From contig JAUTWY010000314.1 in the NCBI GenBank assembly GCA_030838305.1, positions 1 to 9,918 of the forward strand: DNA of 9,918 bases, read 5' to 3'. The stretch comes from Acidobacteriaceae bacterium (lineage in GTDB: Bacteria > Acidobacteriota > Terriglobia > Terriglobales > Acidobacteriaceae). Within the stretch, counting starts at the first letter, position 1. Every line of letters begins with the position of its first letter. The translations under genes and the position numbers were made by a program. The notes below the pieces were generated by a model. It had not been told where the DNA came from and searched no databases. It was given only the letters and a program-made list of their open reading frames with translations. Shown piece after piece: positions 1 through 5,879 of this stretch.

Positions 1-228
1 GGAGCCATCGAGCGACCGGATGGTCACTACAGCGATCTGGGCATGAGCCTTCTCATCGATCTCGCGGCAGATCTCGTCCATCTGCGCGATCGTGTTCCCA
101 TCCAGAACGTGGGCAAAGTCGTTGACGTAATCGGTGGCTTTGAGTTTGGCGACCGGTTCGGCCTGCGCTGAGAAAACCAGCAGCAGCGCAGCGAACCCAC
201 CCAGACACCATTTTGCGCGCAAACTCAT
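1..228 (-). CDS. TPM-domain (YgcG/Psb32-like) exported protein, 5' part only
   Basis: Reading the minus strand from an ATG at 228 gives 76 codons that run off the left edge. The N-terminus is a classical signal peptide: MSLRAK, a hydrophobic run of about 12 residues (GGFAALLLVF), then a small-residue cleavage site at SAQA-E. It is followed by TDYVNDFAHVLD, an amphipathic stretch, and AQIAVVTIRSLDG. The pattern of an 'N-D-x-A-x-V-L' segment followed by a 'Q-I-A-V-V-T' beta strand is the hallmark start of the TPM domain (YgcG / Psb32 family), exported or membrane-anchored proteins of unclear biochemical role. In bacteria they often end in a transmembrane segment and a Gly-rich tail, but that part lies outside the window. 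No strong Shine-Dalgarno sequence precedes the ATG. The gene is divergent from the helix-hairpin-helix lipoprotein gene, with about 170 bases between them. The family call rests on motif recognition in a partial protein. Confidence 0.8.
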   Translation of the reverse strand, partial: MSLRAKWCLGGFAALLLVFSAQAEPVAKLKATDYVNDFAHVLDGNTIAQMDEICREIDEKAHAQIAVVTIRSLDGS

Positions 229-396
229 CGGCAGCAAAATTGTACAGGACAACCGACGACAGCAGATCACGCGGATGAACTCGCGAAACCAAGGCGAGGG
301 AGGATAACCAATCCATGTGGAGGGATTCCGGGTAGGACTCAATCCCTGAGCAGAAACAGCCGCCAACTATGCAAACCGAAATCGCATCAGAACTTC

Positions 397-771
397 ATGC
401 CGTTTCGACGAATGCATCACGTATGGGTTCTCACCCTCGTCCTACCCTTGGCGACTATTACCGCCTGCAACGCGAAAGACAATCCTGACGAAATCCGCCG
501 CCGGACAGCGGAGGCGACCGAGACCATGCGGCGTGATGCCAAGGCCGTGGCGGAAGGTGTGAAAGAGGGCATGAGCCGCGACAAGAAGGCGATCGACATC
601 AACAAGGCCTCACGCGAAGACTTGCTAAGCCTGACCGGGCTGACCGAACATGAGGCCGACCGCATCATCGCGGAGCGCCCCTATGACAACACTGAGGACC
701 TGGTAACGCGTCACGTACTCCCGCAAGGCGAGTACAACAGGATTTCAGACCGTATCATCGCAGGCCACTGA
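397..771 (+). CDS. Helix-hairpin-helix (ComEA-like) small lipoprotein
   Basis: This is a 124-residue protein. Residues 1-24 look like a lipoprotein signal: basic MPFRRMHH, a hydrophobic core VWVLTLVLPLA, then the lipobox I-T-A-C with Cys24 as the likely lipidated residue. Residues 27-65 are charged and probably helical (many E, R, K, A). Residues 66-122 form a helix-hairpin-helix region: D-I-N-K-A-S-R-E-D-L-L-S-L-T-G-L, then E-A-D-R-I-I-A-E-R-P-Y, then a second similar half ending I-S-D-R-I-I. The DINKAS...L..L.GL pattern is typical of ComEA/HhH domains, which bind DNA non-specifically or mediate protein contacts. An exported version could bind extracellular DNA or serve a structural role; this is not resolvable here. 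A second in-frame ATG at 412 could be the start but would weaken the basic n-region. mqnE starts 25-60 bases downstream on the same strand, so the two are probably co-transcribed, although no functional link is obvious. Confidence 0.75.
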   Translation: MPFRRMHHVWVLTLVLPLATITACNAKDNPDEIRRRTAEATETMRRDAKAVAEGVKEGMSRDKKAIDINKASREDLLSLTGLTEHEADRIIAERPYDNTEDLVTRHVLPQGEYNRISDRIIAGH

Positions 772-831
772 CCCGAACTTCACGACTAGCTTTCTGTGAC
801 ATCCACGGCCTGCTGCGATATCATCAAGAAG

Positions 832-1971
832 ATGTCTGCTTCACGCCAGTACCATCCATTTCAGACTGATGACCCGCGACTGCAGCCGGTTCACGCGAAG
901 GTTTTAGGCCGCGAGCGCCTGGACGCGGCGGACGCCCTCACTCTCTACCGCACCGGGGACATTCTCGCCGTCGGCTGGATGGCCAACCATGTCCGCGAGC
1001 GCATGCATGGCGATAAGACCTATTTCAACGTCAATCGCCATATTAACCCGACCAACGTGTGCGTCGCAGCCTGCCGCCTCTGCGCCTTCGGCCGCAAGAA
1101 AGACGCTCCCGGCGCCTACACTATGGCGCTCGATGAGGCTTTTGAAACTGCGGCCTCGGGATACAGCGAGGCGGTCACCGAGTTTCACATCGTCGGCGGA
1201 TTGCATCCTGACCTGCCATTTCAATATTTCCTCGATCTCTGTTCCGGTCTCAAAGAACGGTTTCCGCAGGTCCATCTCAAGGCCTTTACCATGGTCGAGG
1301 TTGCATATCTTTCAAAACGGGCCAAGCTGTCGATTCGCGAGACGCTGGAGCAACTCAAAGCCTCGGGCGTGGATTCGCTTCCCGGCGGAGGCGCCGAAAT
1401 ATTCGCCGATCGTGTGCGGCACATTATCTGCGACCACAAAATCGACGGCGATCAGTGGCTCGACACGGCGAAACTCGCACACCAGATTGGACTAAAGTCC
1501 AACGCGACCATGCTCTACGGCCATGTTGAAAACGACGAAGATCGCGTGGATCACTTGCTCAAGTTGCGTGCCCTTCAGGACGAAACTGGCGGCTTTCAGA
1601 CCTTCATCCCGCTGGCCTTCCATCCCGACAATACTCCCTTGCAACATCTCCCGAAAACCACTGGAATGCTTGATATCAAGCAGATCGCGGTCAGCCGCCT
1701 CGTGCTCGATAACTTCCCGCATATTAAGTCTTACTGGCAGATGATGACAGCCAAGATCGCGCAGATCTCGTTGCGCTTTGGCGCCGACGACATGGATGGC
1801 ACAGTGATTGAGGAAAAGATTTATCACGATGCGGGCGCAACCACGCCGCAAGGGATGCGCCGCGAAGAACTCGAGCGCCTGATCCGAACTGCCGGCCGCG
1901 ACCCCATCGAGCGTGACACGCTGTATCGGCCCGTCACCCGAACCGAGACGTCCGTAACAGTCGCGGTGTAG
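832..1971 (+). CDS. mqnE: Aminofutalosine synthase (radical SAM), menaquinone biosynthesis
   Basis: MqnE joins the MqnA product 3-[(1-carboxyvinyl)oxy]benzoate to S-adenosylmethionine to make 6-amino-6-deoxyfutalosine, an early step of the futalosine route to menaquinone in the cytoplasm. Counting from the ATG at 832 (379 aa), the radical SAM cluster motif C-x3-C-x2-C is at Cys77, Cys81 and Cys84, after H-I-N-P-T-N-V. Further family marks are VGGLHPDLPF (121-130), HLKAFT (148-153), DSLPGGGAEIF (181-191), ATMLYGHVE (225-233) and GGFQTFIPLAFHP (253-265). This set matches MqnE better than the cyclase MqnC. The length is normal for the family. The frame is open further upstream and a GTG at 796 would add 12 residues (including a Cys-Cys pair), but I prefer the ATG because the extra residues are unlike the family and the GTG has no ribosome-binding site; a weak purine run (AAGAAG) abuts the ATG. 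No other mqn gene is in the window. Confidence 0.93.
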   Translation: MSASRQYHPFQTDDPRLQPVHAKVLGRERLDAADALTLYRTGDILAVGWMANHVRERMHGDKTYFNVNRHINPTNVCVAACRLCAFGRKKDAPGAYTMALDEAFETAASGYSEAVTEFHIVGGLHPDLPFQYFLDLCSGLKERFPQVHLKAFTMVEVAYLSKRAKLSIRETLEQLKASGVDSLPGGGAEIFADRVRHIICDHKIDGDQWLDTAKLAHQIGLKSNATMLYGHVENDEDRVDHLLKLRALQDETGGFQTFIPLAFHPDNTPLQHLPKTTGMLDIKQIAVSRLVLDNFPHIKSYWQMMTAKIAQISLRFGADDMDGTVIEEKIYHDAGATTPQGMRREELERLIRTAGRDPIERDTLYRPVTRTETSVTVAV

Positions 1972-2030
1972 TTTCAATTCTTGATACCGTTTGTTTTCGG
2001 CTCGCCTGGTAGCGAGAGTGCCGGTCAGCC

Positions 2031-2960
2031 CTACTTAAAAAATTCGGCCATATCCGGCGCGCTCGCAGCAGCCCCCGGCAGATCCGCCACTCGCAATCCT
2101 TCCAGCATCAATTTAAGAAGACTCTCGTGCTGATAGAAGGATGTCGATCGATAACCCGATTTTGCCAGCGGACTAACGATCACGGTCGCTACCTGACCTC
2201 CGAGGTGCGCAACGTCCGTAGAATCGCTTTCGTCGAAGGTTACAATCAGCAGCGAGTTCTGGAACTTTGAGCTTGCCAGGAGTGGCTTGATCTTGCCAGC
2301 CAGCCACTGGTCCGCGTTTGCCAGCACTTGTTCGTCGCTGCAGGTGGACATGCCCGGAGGACAGTCGTGTGCGTCGTTGTTGATATCAGGCACAATGAAC
2401 GCGTAATCGGGCAGACTGCCGCTTGAGATATCGGTGGCGAGCTGAGTGATCGGTACGATATTGCTGGCCTCGGCGGAACTGTTCTGTACATCTGAGAAAT
2501 AAACAAAAGGATTGTGATGATGAAAATAGGGAGGAACGTCATTTCCTAAGTAGCCGACAGAGGGCAACGACTCCGCATAGCACTTCCAGGTTTTCCCCGC
2601 CGCAGTGAGCGCCCGGACCACATTGTCCTGATTGACGACGTCGGTAAAGCCATCGTCCCGGGCAATGGTCGCTCCTGCGGTGAGCACAAAGTAATTCGGC
2701 AACGAGGGGTGAGTGTTGGCGAAATACTGCGAGGCCAGCCCGTTCGCAGTAGCCAGGCTGTTTAAATACGGCATATTGGAATTGCCGATCACGGCGTTGT
2801 AGCTGTGATTCTCTTCGATCACGATGAACACGTGATCAAAGTTCGGGACGTTGGCGCCCGCCGGATCGCTGCTGAGGCCAGAATGGCTGACGCCGGAGCA
2901 CCCGCACTCCAGCATGGCAGCACCCAAAACGCAAATAAGAATGGCATGCTTCAACTTCAT
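2031..2960 (-). CDS. Exported phosphoesterase (acid phosphatase / phospholipase C superfamily)
   Basis: This is a 309-residue protein of the alkaline-phosphatase-like 'phosphoesterase family' that includes bacterial phospholipase C and fungal-type acid phosphatases. The ATG at 2960 is the start because GGGGAG lies 8 bases upstream; an in-frame TTG at 2981 would add 7 residues but lacks such a site. Residues 1-23 form a signal sequence (MKLKHAILICVLGAAMLECGCSG). The Cys at 19 or 21 suggests a lipoprotein, though the lipobox is imperfect because Glu is at -3 relative to Cys21. Family motifs are HVFIVIEENHSY (43-54, with the Glu-Asn metal/substrate motif), NTHPSLPNY (82-90), PDYAFIVPDINNDAHDCP (184-201), LLIVTFDESD (237-246) and H278 in FYQHESLLK. 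It probably hydrolyses phosphomonoesters or phospholipid head groups outside the cytoplasm. Substrate cannot be told from sequence. It is convergent with mqnE (59 bases apart) and appears to be transcribed alone. Confidence 0.88.
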   Translation of the reverse strand: MKLKHAILICVLGAAMLECGCSGVSHSGLSSDPAGANVPNFDHVFIVIEENHSYNAVIGNSNMPYLNSLATANGLASQYFANTHPSLPNYFVLTAGATIARDDGFTDVVNQDNVVRALTAAGKTWKCYAESLPSVGYLGNDVPPYFHHHNPFVYFSDVQNSSAEASNIVPITQLATDISSGSLPDYAFIVPDINNDAHDCPPGMSTCSDEQVLANADQWLAGKIKPLLASSKFQNSLLIVTFDESDSTDVAHLGGQVATVIVSPLAKSGYRSTSFYQHESLLKLMLEGLRVADLPGAAASAPDMAEFFK

Positions 2961-3181
2961 TGGTAATACTCCCCGGCCCAAGCCAAAGATAAGAAAAGGG
3001 TTAAAGCCTTATGCTCATCTCTGCGTGACTCTCAGGCGAAACTTGGATGGTCCGTCAAGGCGGGGAGTTGCTAGCCAGATTAACGGCATGTAAATGGAAG
3101 GGGCAGGCAGAGCCGGAGGGGAAGCCTCAAACACGCGCGGAACGCCTCTTGCCGGACGAAACGCTCAATTTTCCAGCCACG
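2961..3181. other. Non-coding stretch upstream of the phosphoesterase gene
   Basis: About 220 bases lie between the phosphoesterase start and the terminator of the zinc-ribbon gene. The stretch carries the GGGGAG ribosome-binding site of the phosphoesterase (minus strand, about 2969-2974) and should contain its promoter. A TTGACG hexamer lies on the minus strand at about 3054-3059, but I see no good -10 box at the right distance. Several overlapping open frames exist, but none has codon use or protein features of a real gene. Confidence 0.4.
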
Positions 3182-3223
3182 AAACAAAGGCCGGAACCAG
3201 GGATCCGATCCCTTTTTCCGGCC
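3182..3223 (-). terminator. Intrinsic terminator of the zinc-ribbon gene
   Basis: A long hairpin lies about 30 bases beyond the zinc-ribbon stop codon. The outer stem is a perfect 8 bp (GGCCGGAA at 3189-3196 with TTCCGGCC at 3216-3223). A 2x2 internal mismatch (3197-3198 with 3214-3215) follows, then a 6-bp inner stem (3199-3204 with 3208-3213) closed by a 3-base loop. Read on the minus strand, the stem is followed by CTTTGTTTC, a moderately U-rich tract, so it works best as a terminator in the minus direction. Read on the plus strand there is no T-run after the stem. Confidence 0.75.
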
Positions 3224-3251
3224 ACTGGCAGCCCGCAACTCGATGGGCGTT

Positions 3252-3440
3252 TTACAGTTTCTCGAAGAACTCGCACGCCGAGCAGGAAATATAAATTCCG
3301 CCGGGTGTGCCGCGCTGGCGATCTTTCATGCGCTTCACGATGCGGGTCGACTTGCCGCACTTGGGGCAGTCGGTGCTCTTGCTCGTGTCCATCACCTTTT
3401 TACGGTCTGCTGTTTTTGCGATCTTTCCGCCAACTGCCAT
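3252..3440 (-). CDS. Small zinc-ribbon protein, function unknown
   Basis: This is a 62-residue basic protein. The first 20 residues are Lys/Arg-rich (AVGGKIAKTADRKKVMD) and probably flexible. Residues 25-57 form a compact zinc ribbon with two knuckles: C25-P-K-C28-G and C53-S-A-C56. The segment between them is basic (KRMKDRQRG) and the protein ends FFEKL. The paired C-x2-C motifs spaced about 25 residues apart are typical of four-Cys Zn(II) binding. I do not recognise a named family; the topoisomerase C-terminal zinc-finger type and nucleic-acid-binding ribbons are both plausible relatives. Translation should be efficient, since AGGAG lies about 9 bases before the ATG. The gene stands alone, with its own intrinsic terminator downstream and a divergent methyltransferase gene upstream. 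The coding call is strong despite the small size, because the motifs, ribosome-binding site and terminator agree. Confidence 0.82.
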   Translation of the reverse strand: MAVGGKIAKTADRKKVMDTSKSTDCPKCGKSTRIVKRMKDRQRGTPGGIYISCSACEFFEKL

Positions 3441-3663
3441 GGTTCGTTTCTCCTGATCTCTTCAGCTTGATCTCTGCAATATCGGTACGGCCATCCGCTG
3501 GATTTCCCGAACGGATGATTGTGGATGGGATATGTTAGACGGCTAACCCTTCCGGAAAATCGGGAATCCACTTGTGGAGGATTCTGTAACTGCGATCTTG
3601 TTTTTCTTCCGCCCACTTTAGATTTTACAGTAAGGTTGTGCCGGCTGTCTCGGCGACAATCTC

Positions 3664-4149
3664 ATGCGGCAAGCTTTGGGGCCGATTCTCAAGACGCTGC
3701 TTTTCACGATCCTCGTGCCGGGATTCGTGACCTTGTATGTTCCTTATATCCTGCTCGGCCGAACCCACTCGCCCGGCCACGGACCGCTGGCTTGGCTGGG
3801 AGTGCTGTGTTCCGTTGTGGGGACAGGCATTTATTTCCGTTGTGCCTGGGAATTCGCCGTGCGCGGCCTGGGAACGCCCGCGCCCATTGCGCCCACAAAA
3901 TTCCTCGTCGTGAGCGGCCTCCACCGCTACGTGCGCAATCCCATGTACATCGGTGTGTTAGTGGTAATCCTTGGACAAGCCGCCCTGTTTCATGCCCCGC
4001 AACTTGCGGCGTATGGGGCGCTGTCCATTCTTCTTGCCCATCTCTTTGTTCTCTTCTACGAGGAACCCACGTTGCGCAGGCAGTTCGGGGATTCGTACTT
4101 GGAATATCTTCGCTCCGTGCCGCGGTGGATTCCACGGCTCAGAAAGTGA
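3664..4149 (+). CDS. Isoprenylcysteine carboxyl methyltransferase-family membrane protein
   Basis: This is a 161-residue integral membrane protein with about four hydrophobic segments (roughly 8-30, 42-62, 93-110 and 115-132). The diagnostic part is G85-L-H-R-Y-V-R-N-P-M-Y-I-G (85-97), the SAM-binding 'R-x-P-x-Y' region of the ICMT / phospholipid methyltransferase superfamily. It is followed by the C-terminal Y132-E-E-P-T-L-R-R-x-F-G-x-x-Y-x-x-Y block that holds the other conserved Glu and Tyr residues, and the ending V-P-R-W-I-P-R is also typical. Bacterial members probably methylate small or lipid substrates at the membrane, and most have no known substrate. True prenyl-cysteine methylation is not expected in bacteria. 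The ATG at 3664 lacks a clear ribosome-binding site, but later starts would cut into the first membrane helix. A GC-rich hairpin lies downstream at 4219-4259. It appears monocistronic. Confidence 0.83.
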   Translation: MRQALGPILKTLLFTILVPGFVTLYVPYILLGRTHSPGHGPLAWLGVLCSVVGTGIYFRCAWEFAVRGLGTPAPIAPTKFLVVSGLHRYVRNPMYIGVLVVILGQAALFHAPQLAAYGALSILLAHLFVLFYEEPTLRRQFGDSYLEYLRSVPRWIPRLRK

Positions 4150-4218
4150 GTCTGCAGGAGCCAAGAGGAGCCACGCGTTTGCGTTGACCCCGCTCCCCCA
4201 GCCCTGCTACCGTCATAT

Positions 4219-4259
4219 GTTTGCCCTCCGGCGCGCGCCCCACTCCGCGGGCGGCAAAC
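4219..4259 (+). terminator. Possible terminator or inverted repeat after the methyltransferase gene
   Basis: GTTTGCC at 4219-4225 is perfectly complementary to GGCAAAC at 4253-4259. After one mismatch the stem can continue with several more GC pairs in the CTCCG / CGCGGG region. The hairpin is about 70 bases past the methyltransferase stop codon and is followed by CTTTAAACC rather than a true T-run, so intrinsic termination is only possible, not clear. Confidence 0.35.
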
Positions 4260-4300
4260 CTTTAAACCTGGGAGCTTAGCATCGCTACGGAGAAGCCATC

Positions 4301-5482
4301 ATGCCTGCCGTTAAATTTCGAGGTGTAGATTTCATCCAGTTCGATTCTCTCCTCACCGAAGAAGAGTTGCTGGTTCGCGATACCACTCGCAAGTTCATCG
4401 AGGATAACCTCATCCCGATCATCGAAGAGTGCAACCGCGCCGGTCGCTTCCCGCGCGAACTGGTCAAGCCCATGGCCGACCTCGGCTTCTTCGGCGCATC
4501 GCTCAAAGGCTATGGCTGCGCCGGAATGGGCAACGTCGAGTACGGCTTAATGACGCAGGAACTGGAGCGCGGCGATTCCGGCGTGCGCAGCTTCGTCAGC
4601 GTGCAATCGGGACTTTGCATGTACCCGATCTACGAATTCGGCAGTGAAGAACAGAAACAGACCTGGTTGCCCGCGATGCAAAAGGGAGAACAATTAGGAT
4701 GCTTCGGCCTCACCGAACCCGGGTTCGGGTCCAACCCCGGCGGCATGCTTACGCGCGCGCGCAGGGTCGGCAAAGAGTACGTCCTCAACGGCGAAAAAAT
4801 GTGGATCACTTCCGGCAGCATCGCCGACGTCGCCGTCATCTGGGCCAAAGTGGAAAACGAAGACGGCAAGATTCGCGGCTTCCTCGTTGAAAAAGATCGG
4901 GCGGGTTTTACGTCGCAGGATGTACACGGCAAATGGTCGCTGCGCGCCTCGGTGACCTCGGGACTTTCGTTGCAAGACGTTCACATCCCCGAGGCAAATC
5001 TGCTACCCAAAAGCGACGGCTTGAAATCGCCTCTGATGTGTTTGAATCAAGCTCGCTACGGCATAGCCTGGGGAGTGATCGGCGCGGCCATGTCCTGCTA
5101 TGACTGCGCGCTGCAGTATTCGATCCTCCGCAAACAGTGGCGCGACCAGCCCATCGCCTCGCACCAGCTCGTCCAGGACAAGCTCACCTGGATGATCAGC
5201 GAGATCACCAAAGCGCAACTGCTCGTGCTCCAGGTCGGCCGCATGAAAGATGCAGGCAAAGTGGAGCACCAGCATATCTCCATGGCCAAGCGAAACAATG
5301 TCTGGATGGCGCTCGAATGCGCCCGCCTCTCCCGCGACATCCTCGGCGCCAACGGCGTTGCCGATGACTATCCCATCATGCGTCACATGATGAACCTGGA
5401 ATCGGTGAAGACATACGAAGGCACGCACGACGTCCATTCGCTGATTATCGGGCAGAGCGTGACCGGGATTGACGCGTTCTGA
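4301..5482 (+). CDS. gcdH: Glutaryl-CoA dehydrogenase-type acyl-CoA dehydrogenase
   Basis: This is a 393-residue FAD-dependent acyl-CoA dehydrogenase. It matches the glutaryl-CoA dehydrogenase branch along its whole length: VRSFVSVQSG (95-104, containing the Arg-Ser that binds the distal carboxylate), GCFGLTEP (133-140), the FAD/substrate segment GKWSLRAS (210-217), CLNQARYGIAWGVIG (247-261), and TYEGTHDVHSLIIG (371-384) with Glu373 as the catalytic base. The enzyme oxidises and normally decarboxylates glutaryl-CoA to crotonyl-CoA in lysine, tryptophan or aromatic-compound breakdown, passing electrons to ETF. The Tyr before the catalytic Glu fits decarboxylating enzymes. The start is well fixed: GGAG lies 8 bases before the ATG. 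A Tyr-Gly-Cys segment near residue 71 and GFGSNP instead of the usual GSDP are small deviations. No ETF or other lysine-degradation gene is nearby, so the substrate is assigned by family only. Confidence 0.9.
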   Translation: MPAVKFRGVDFIQFDSLLTEEELLVRDTTRKFIEDNLIPIIEECNRAGRFPRELVKPMADLGFFGASLKGYGCAGMGNVEYGLMTQELERGDSGVRSFVSVQSGLCMYPIYEFGSEEQKQTWLPAMQKGEQLGCFGLTEPGFGSNPGGMLTRARRVGKEYVLNGEKMWITSGSIADVAVIWAKVENEDGKIRGFLVEKDRAGFTSQDVHGKWSLRASVTSGLSLQDVHIPEANLLPKSDGLKSPLMCLNQARYGIAWGVIGAAMSCYDCALQYSILRKQWRDQPIASHQLVQDKLTWMISEITKAQLLVLQVGRMKDAGKVEHQHISMAKRNNVWMALECARLSRDILGANGVADDYPIMRHMMNLESVKTYEGTHDVHSLIIGQSVTGIDAF

Positions 5483-5496
5483 GTTCTTTCTGTCCG

Positions 5497-5526
5497 TTGA
5501 CAGCTTCGCATATTGCGAACTACAAC
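5497..5526 (+). promoter_or_regulatory. Promoter of the HigA-like gene
   Basis: A perfect -35 hexamer TTGACA (5497-5502) is followed after 18 bases by a -10-like TACAAC (5521-5526). It begins only 14 bases after the dehydrogenase stop codon, so the downstream gene has its own promoter and no room remains for a toxin gene in front. Transcription would begin near 5533, inside the second operator palindrome. Confidence 0.65.
5505..5519. promoter_or_regulatory. Operator palindrome 1 (probable HigA-like repressor site)
   Basis: TTCGCA-TAT-TGCGAA is a perfect inverted repeat with 6-bp arms. It lies wholly within the spacer between the -35 and -10 boxes, so bound repressor would block RNA polymerase. 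Self-binding by the downstream XRE-family protein is inferred from the usual logic of antitoxin autoregulation. Confidence 0.7.
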
Positions 5527-5543
5527 CTTCGCATGATGCGAAG
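5527..5543. promoter_or_regulatory. Operator palindrome 2 (probable HigA-like repressor site)
   Basis: CTTCGCAT-G-ATGCGAAG is a perfect inverted repeat with 8-bp arms around a single base. Its core TTCGCATGATGCGAA differs from operator 1 only in the central three bases. The centres of the two sites are 23 bp apart, a little over two helical turns, so two repressor dimers could bind on nearly the same face. This copy abuts the -10 box and covers the likely transcription start. Confidence 0.7.
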
Positions 5544-5602
5544 TCGCGGAAAGCGACCGCTATATAGCCAGTCTCGAAGAGTTGGATCGCAAGAGAACTC
5601 GC

Positions 5603-5872
5603 ATGACCGCAGCCGAGCGTCGCATGGCCGAGCTGCTCGCATTGCTTATAGAGGACTTCGAGGAAAAGCACTACCCGCTCAAAGCCGCCTGTCCGGTAGA
5701 AGTTTTGAACGAACTGATGCTGGTAAATAGTTTGAAACAGAAAGATTTACTGGACGTGTTCGGGACGCCTAGCATCATCTCGGAGGTTCTGCGGGGAAAA
5801 CGCAAGCTCACCACGGAACACACTCGTCGTCTCAGTCGCCGATTTCACGTCTCTCCAGAAGTGTTTTTCTGA
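5603..5872 (+). CDS. HigA-type antitoxin / XRE-family repressor, orphan
   Basis: The product is 89 residues from the ATG at 5603, or 96 from an in-frame TTG at 5582. The N-terminal part (AERRMAELLALLIEDFEEKHYPL) is the helical region typical of HigA (COG5499-like) antitoxins. Residues 44-70 are the helix-turn-helix: L-K-Q-K-D-L-L-D-V-F-G, then S-I-I-S-E-V-L-R-G-K-R-K-L. The C-terminus R-F-H-V-S-P-E-V-F-F is the standard ending of the family. HigA normally neutralises a HigB mRNA-cleaving toxin and represses its own operon. Here no toxin gene lies on either side: the dehydrogenase ends 14 bases before the promoter and a convergent gene ends 8 bases after. Upstream of the start the same frame continues to a TGA at 5534-5536 and still reads like the family (AESDRYIASLEELDR). 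The true N-terminus may therefore be lost or mis-started. A weak purine run (AAGAGA) precedes the ATG. Confidence 0.8.
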   Translation: MTAAERRMAELLALLIEDFEEKHYPLKAACPVEVLNELMLVNSLKQKDLLDVFGTPSIISEVLRGKRKLTTEHTRRLSRRFHVSPEVFF

Positions 5873-5879
5873 TACCTCT

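Noticed and set aside
1972..2030. Possible bidirectional terminator between mqnE and the phosphoesterase (CTCGC-ctggta-GCGAG at 2001-2016)
   Set aside because: The stem is only 5 bp and no T-run follows on either strand.
3047..3538. Plus-strand frame of 163 codons across the zinc-ribbon gene
   Set aside because: It overlaps the terminator and the zinc-ribbon gene in antisense, is rich in Arg, Ser and Cys in an irregular way, and has no family features.
5483..5496. Search for a HigB toxin or remnant next to the HigA-like gene
   Set aside because: Only 14 bases separate the dehydrogenase stop codon from the promoter, and the downstream gap to the convergent gene is 7 bases, so there is no space for a toxin or a detectable fragment.
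5497..5730. Overlapping plus-strand frame across the operators and the HigA-like gene (MTASHIANYNLRMMRSRG...)
   Set aside because: It reads through the promoter and operators and then runs out of frame over the antitoxin codons; it has no family resemblance.
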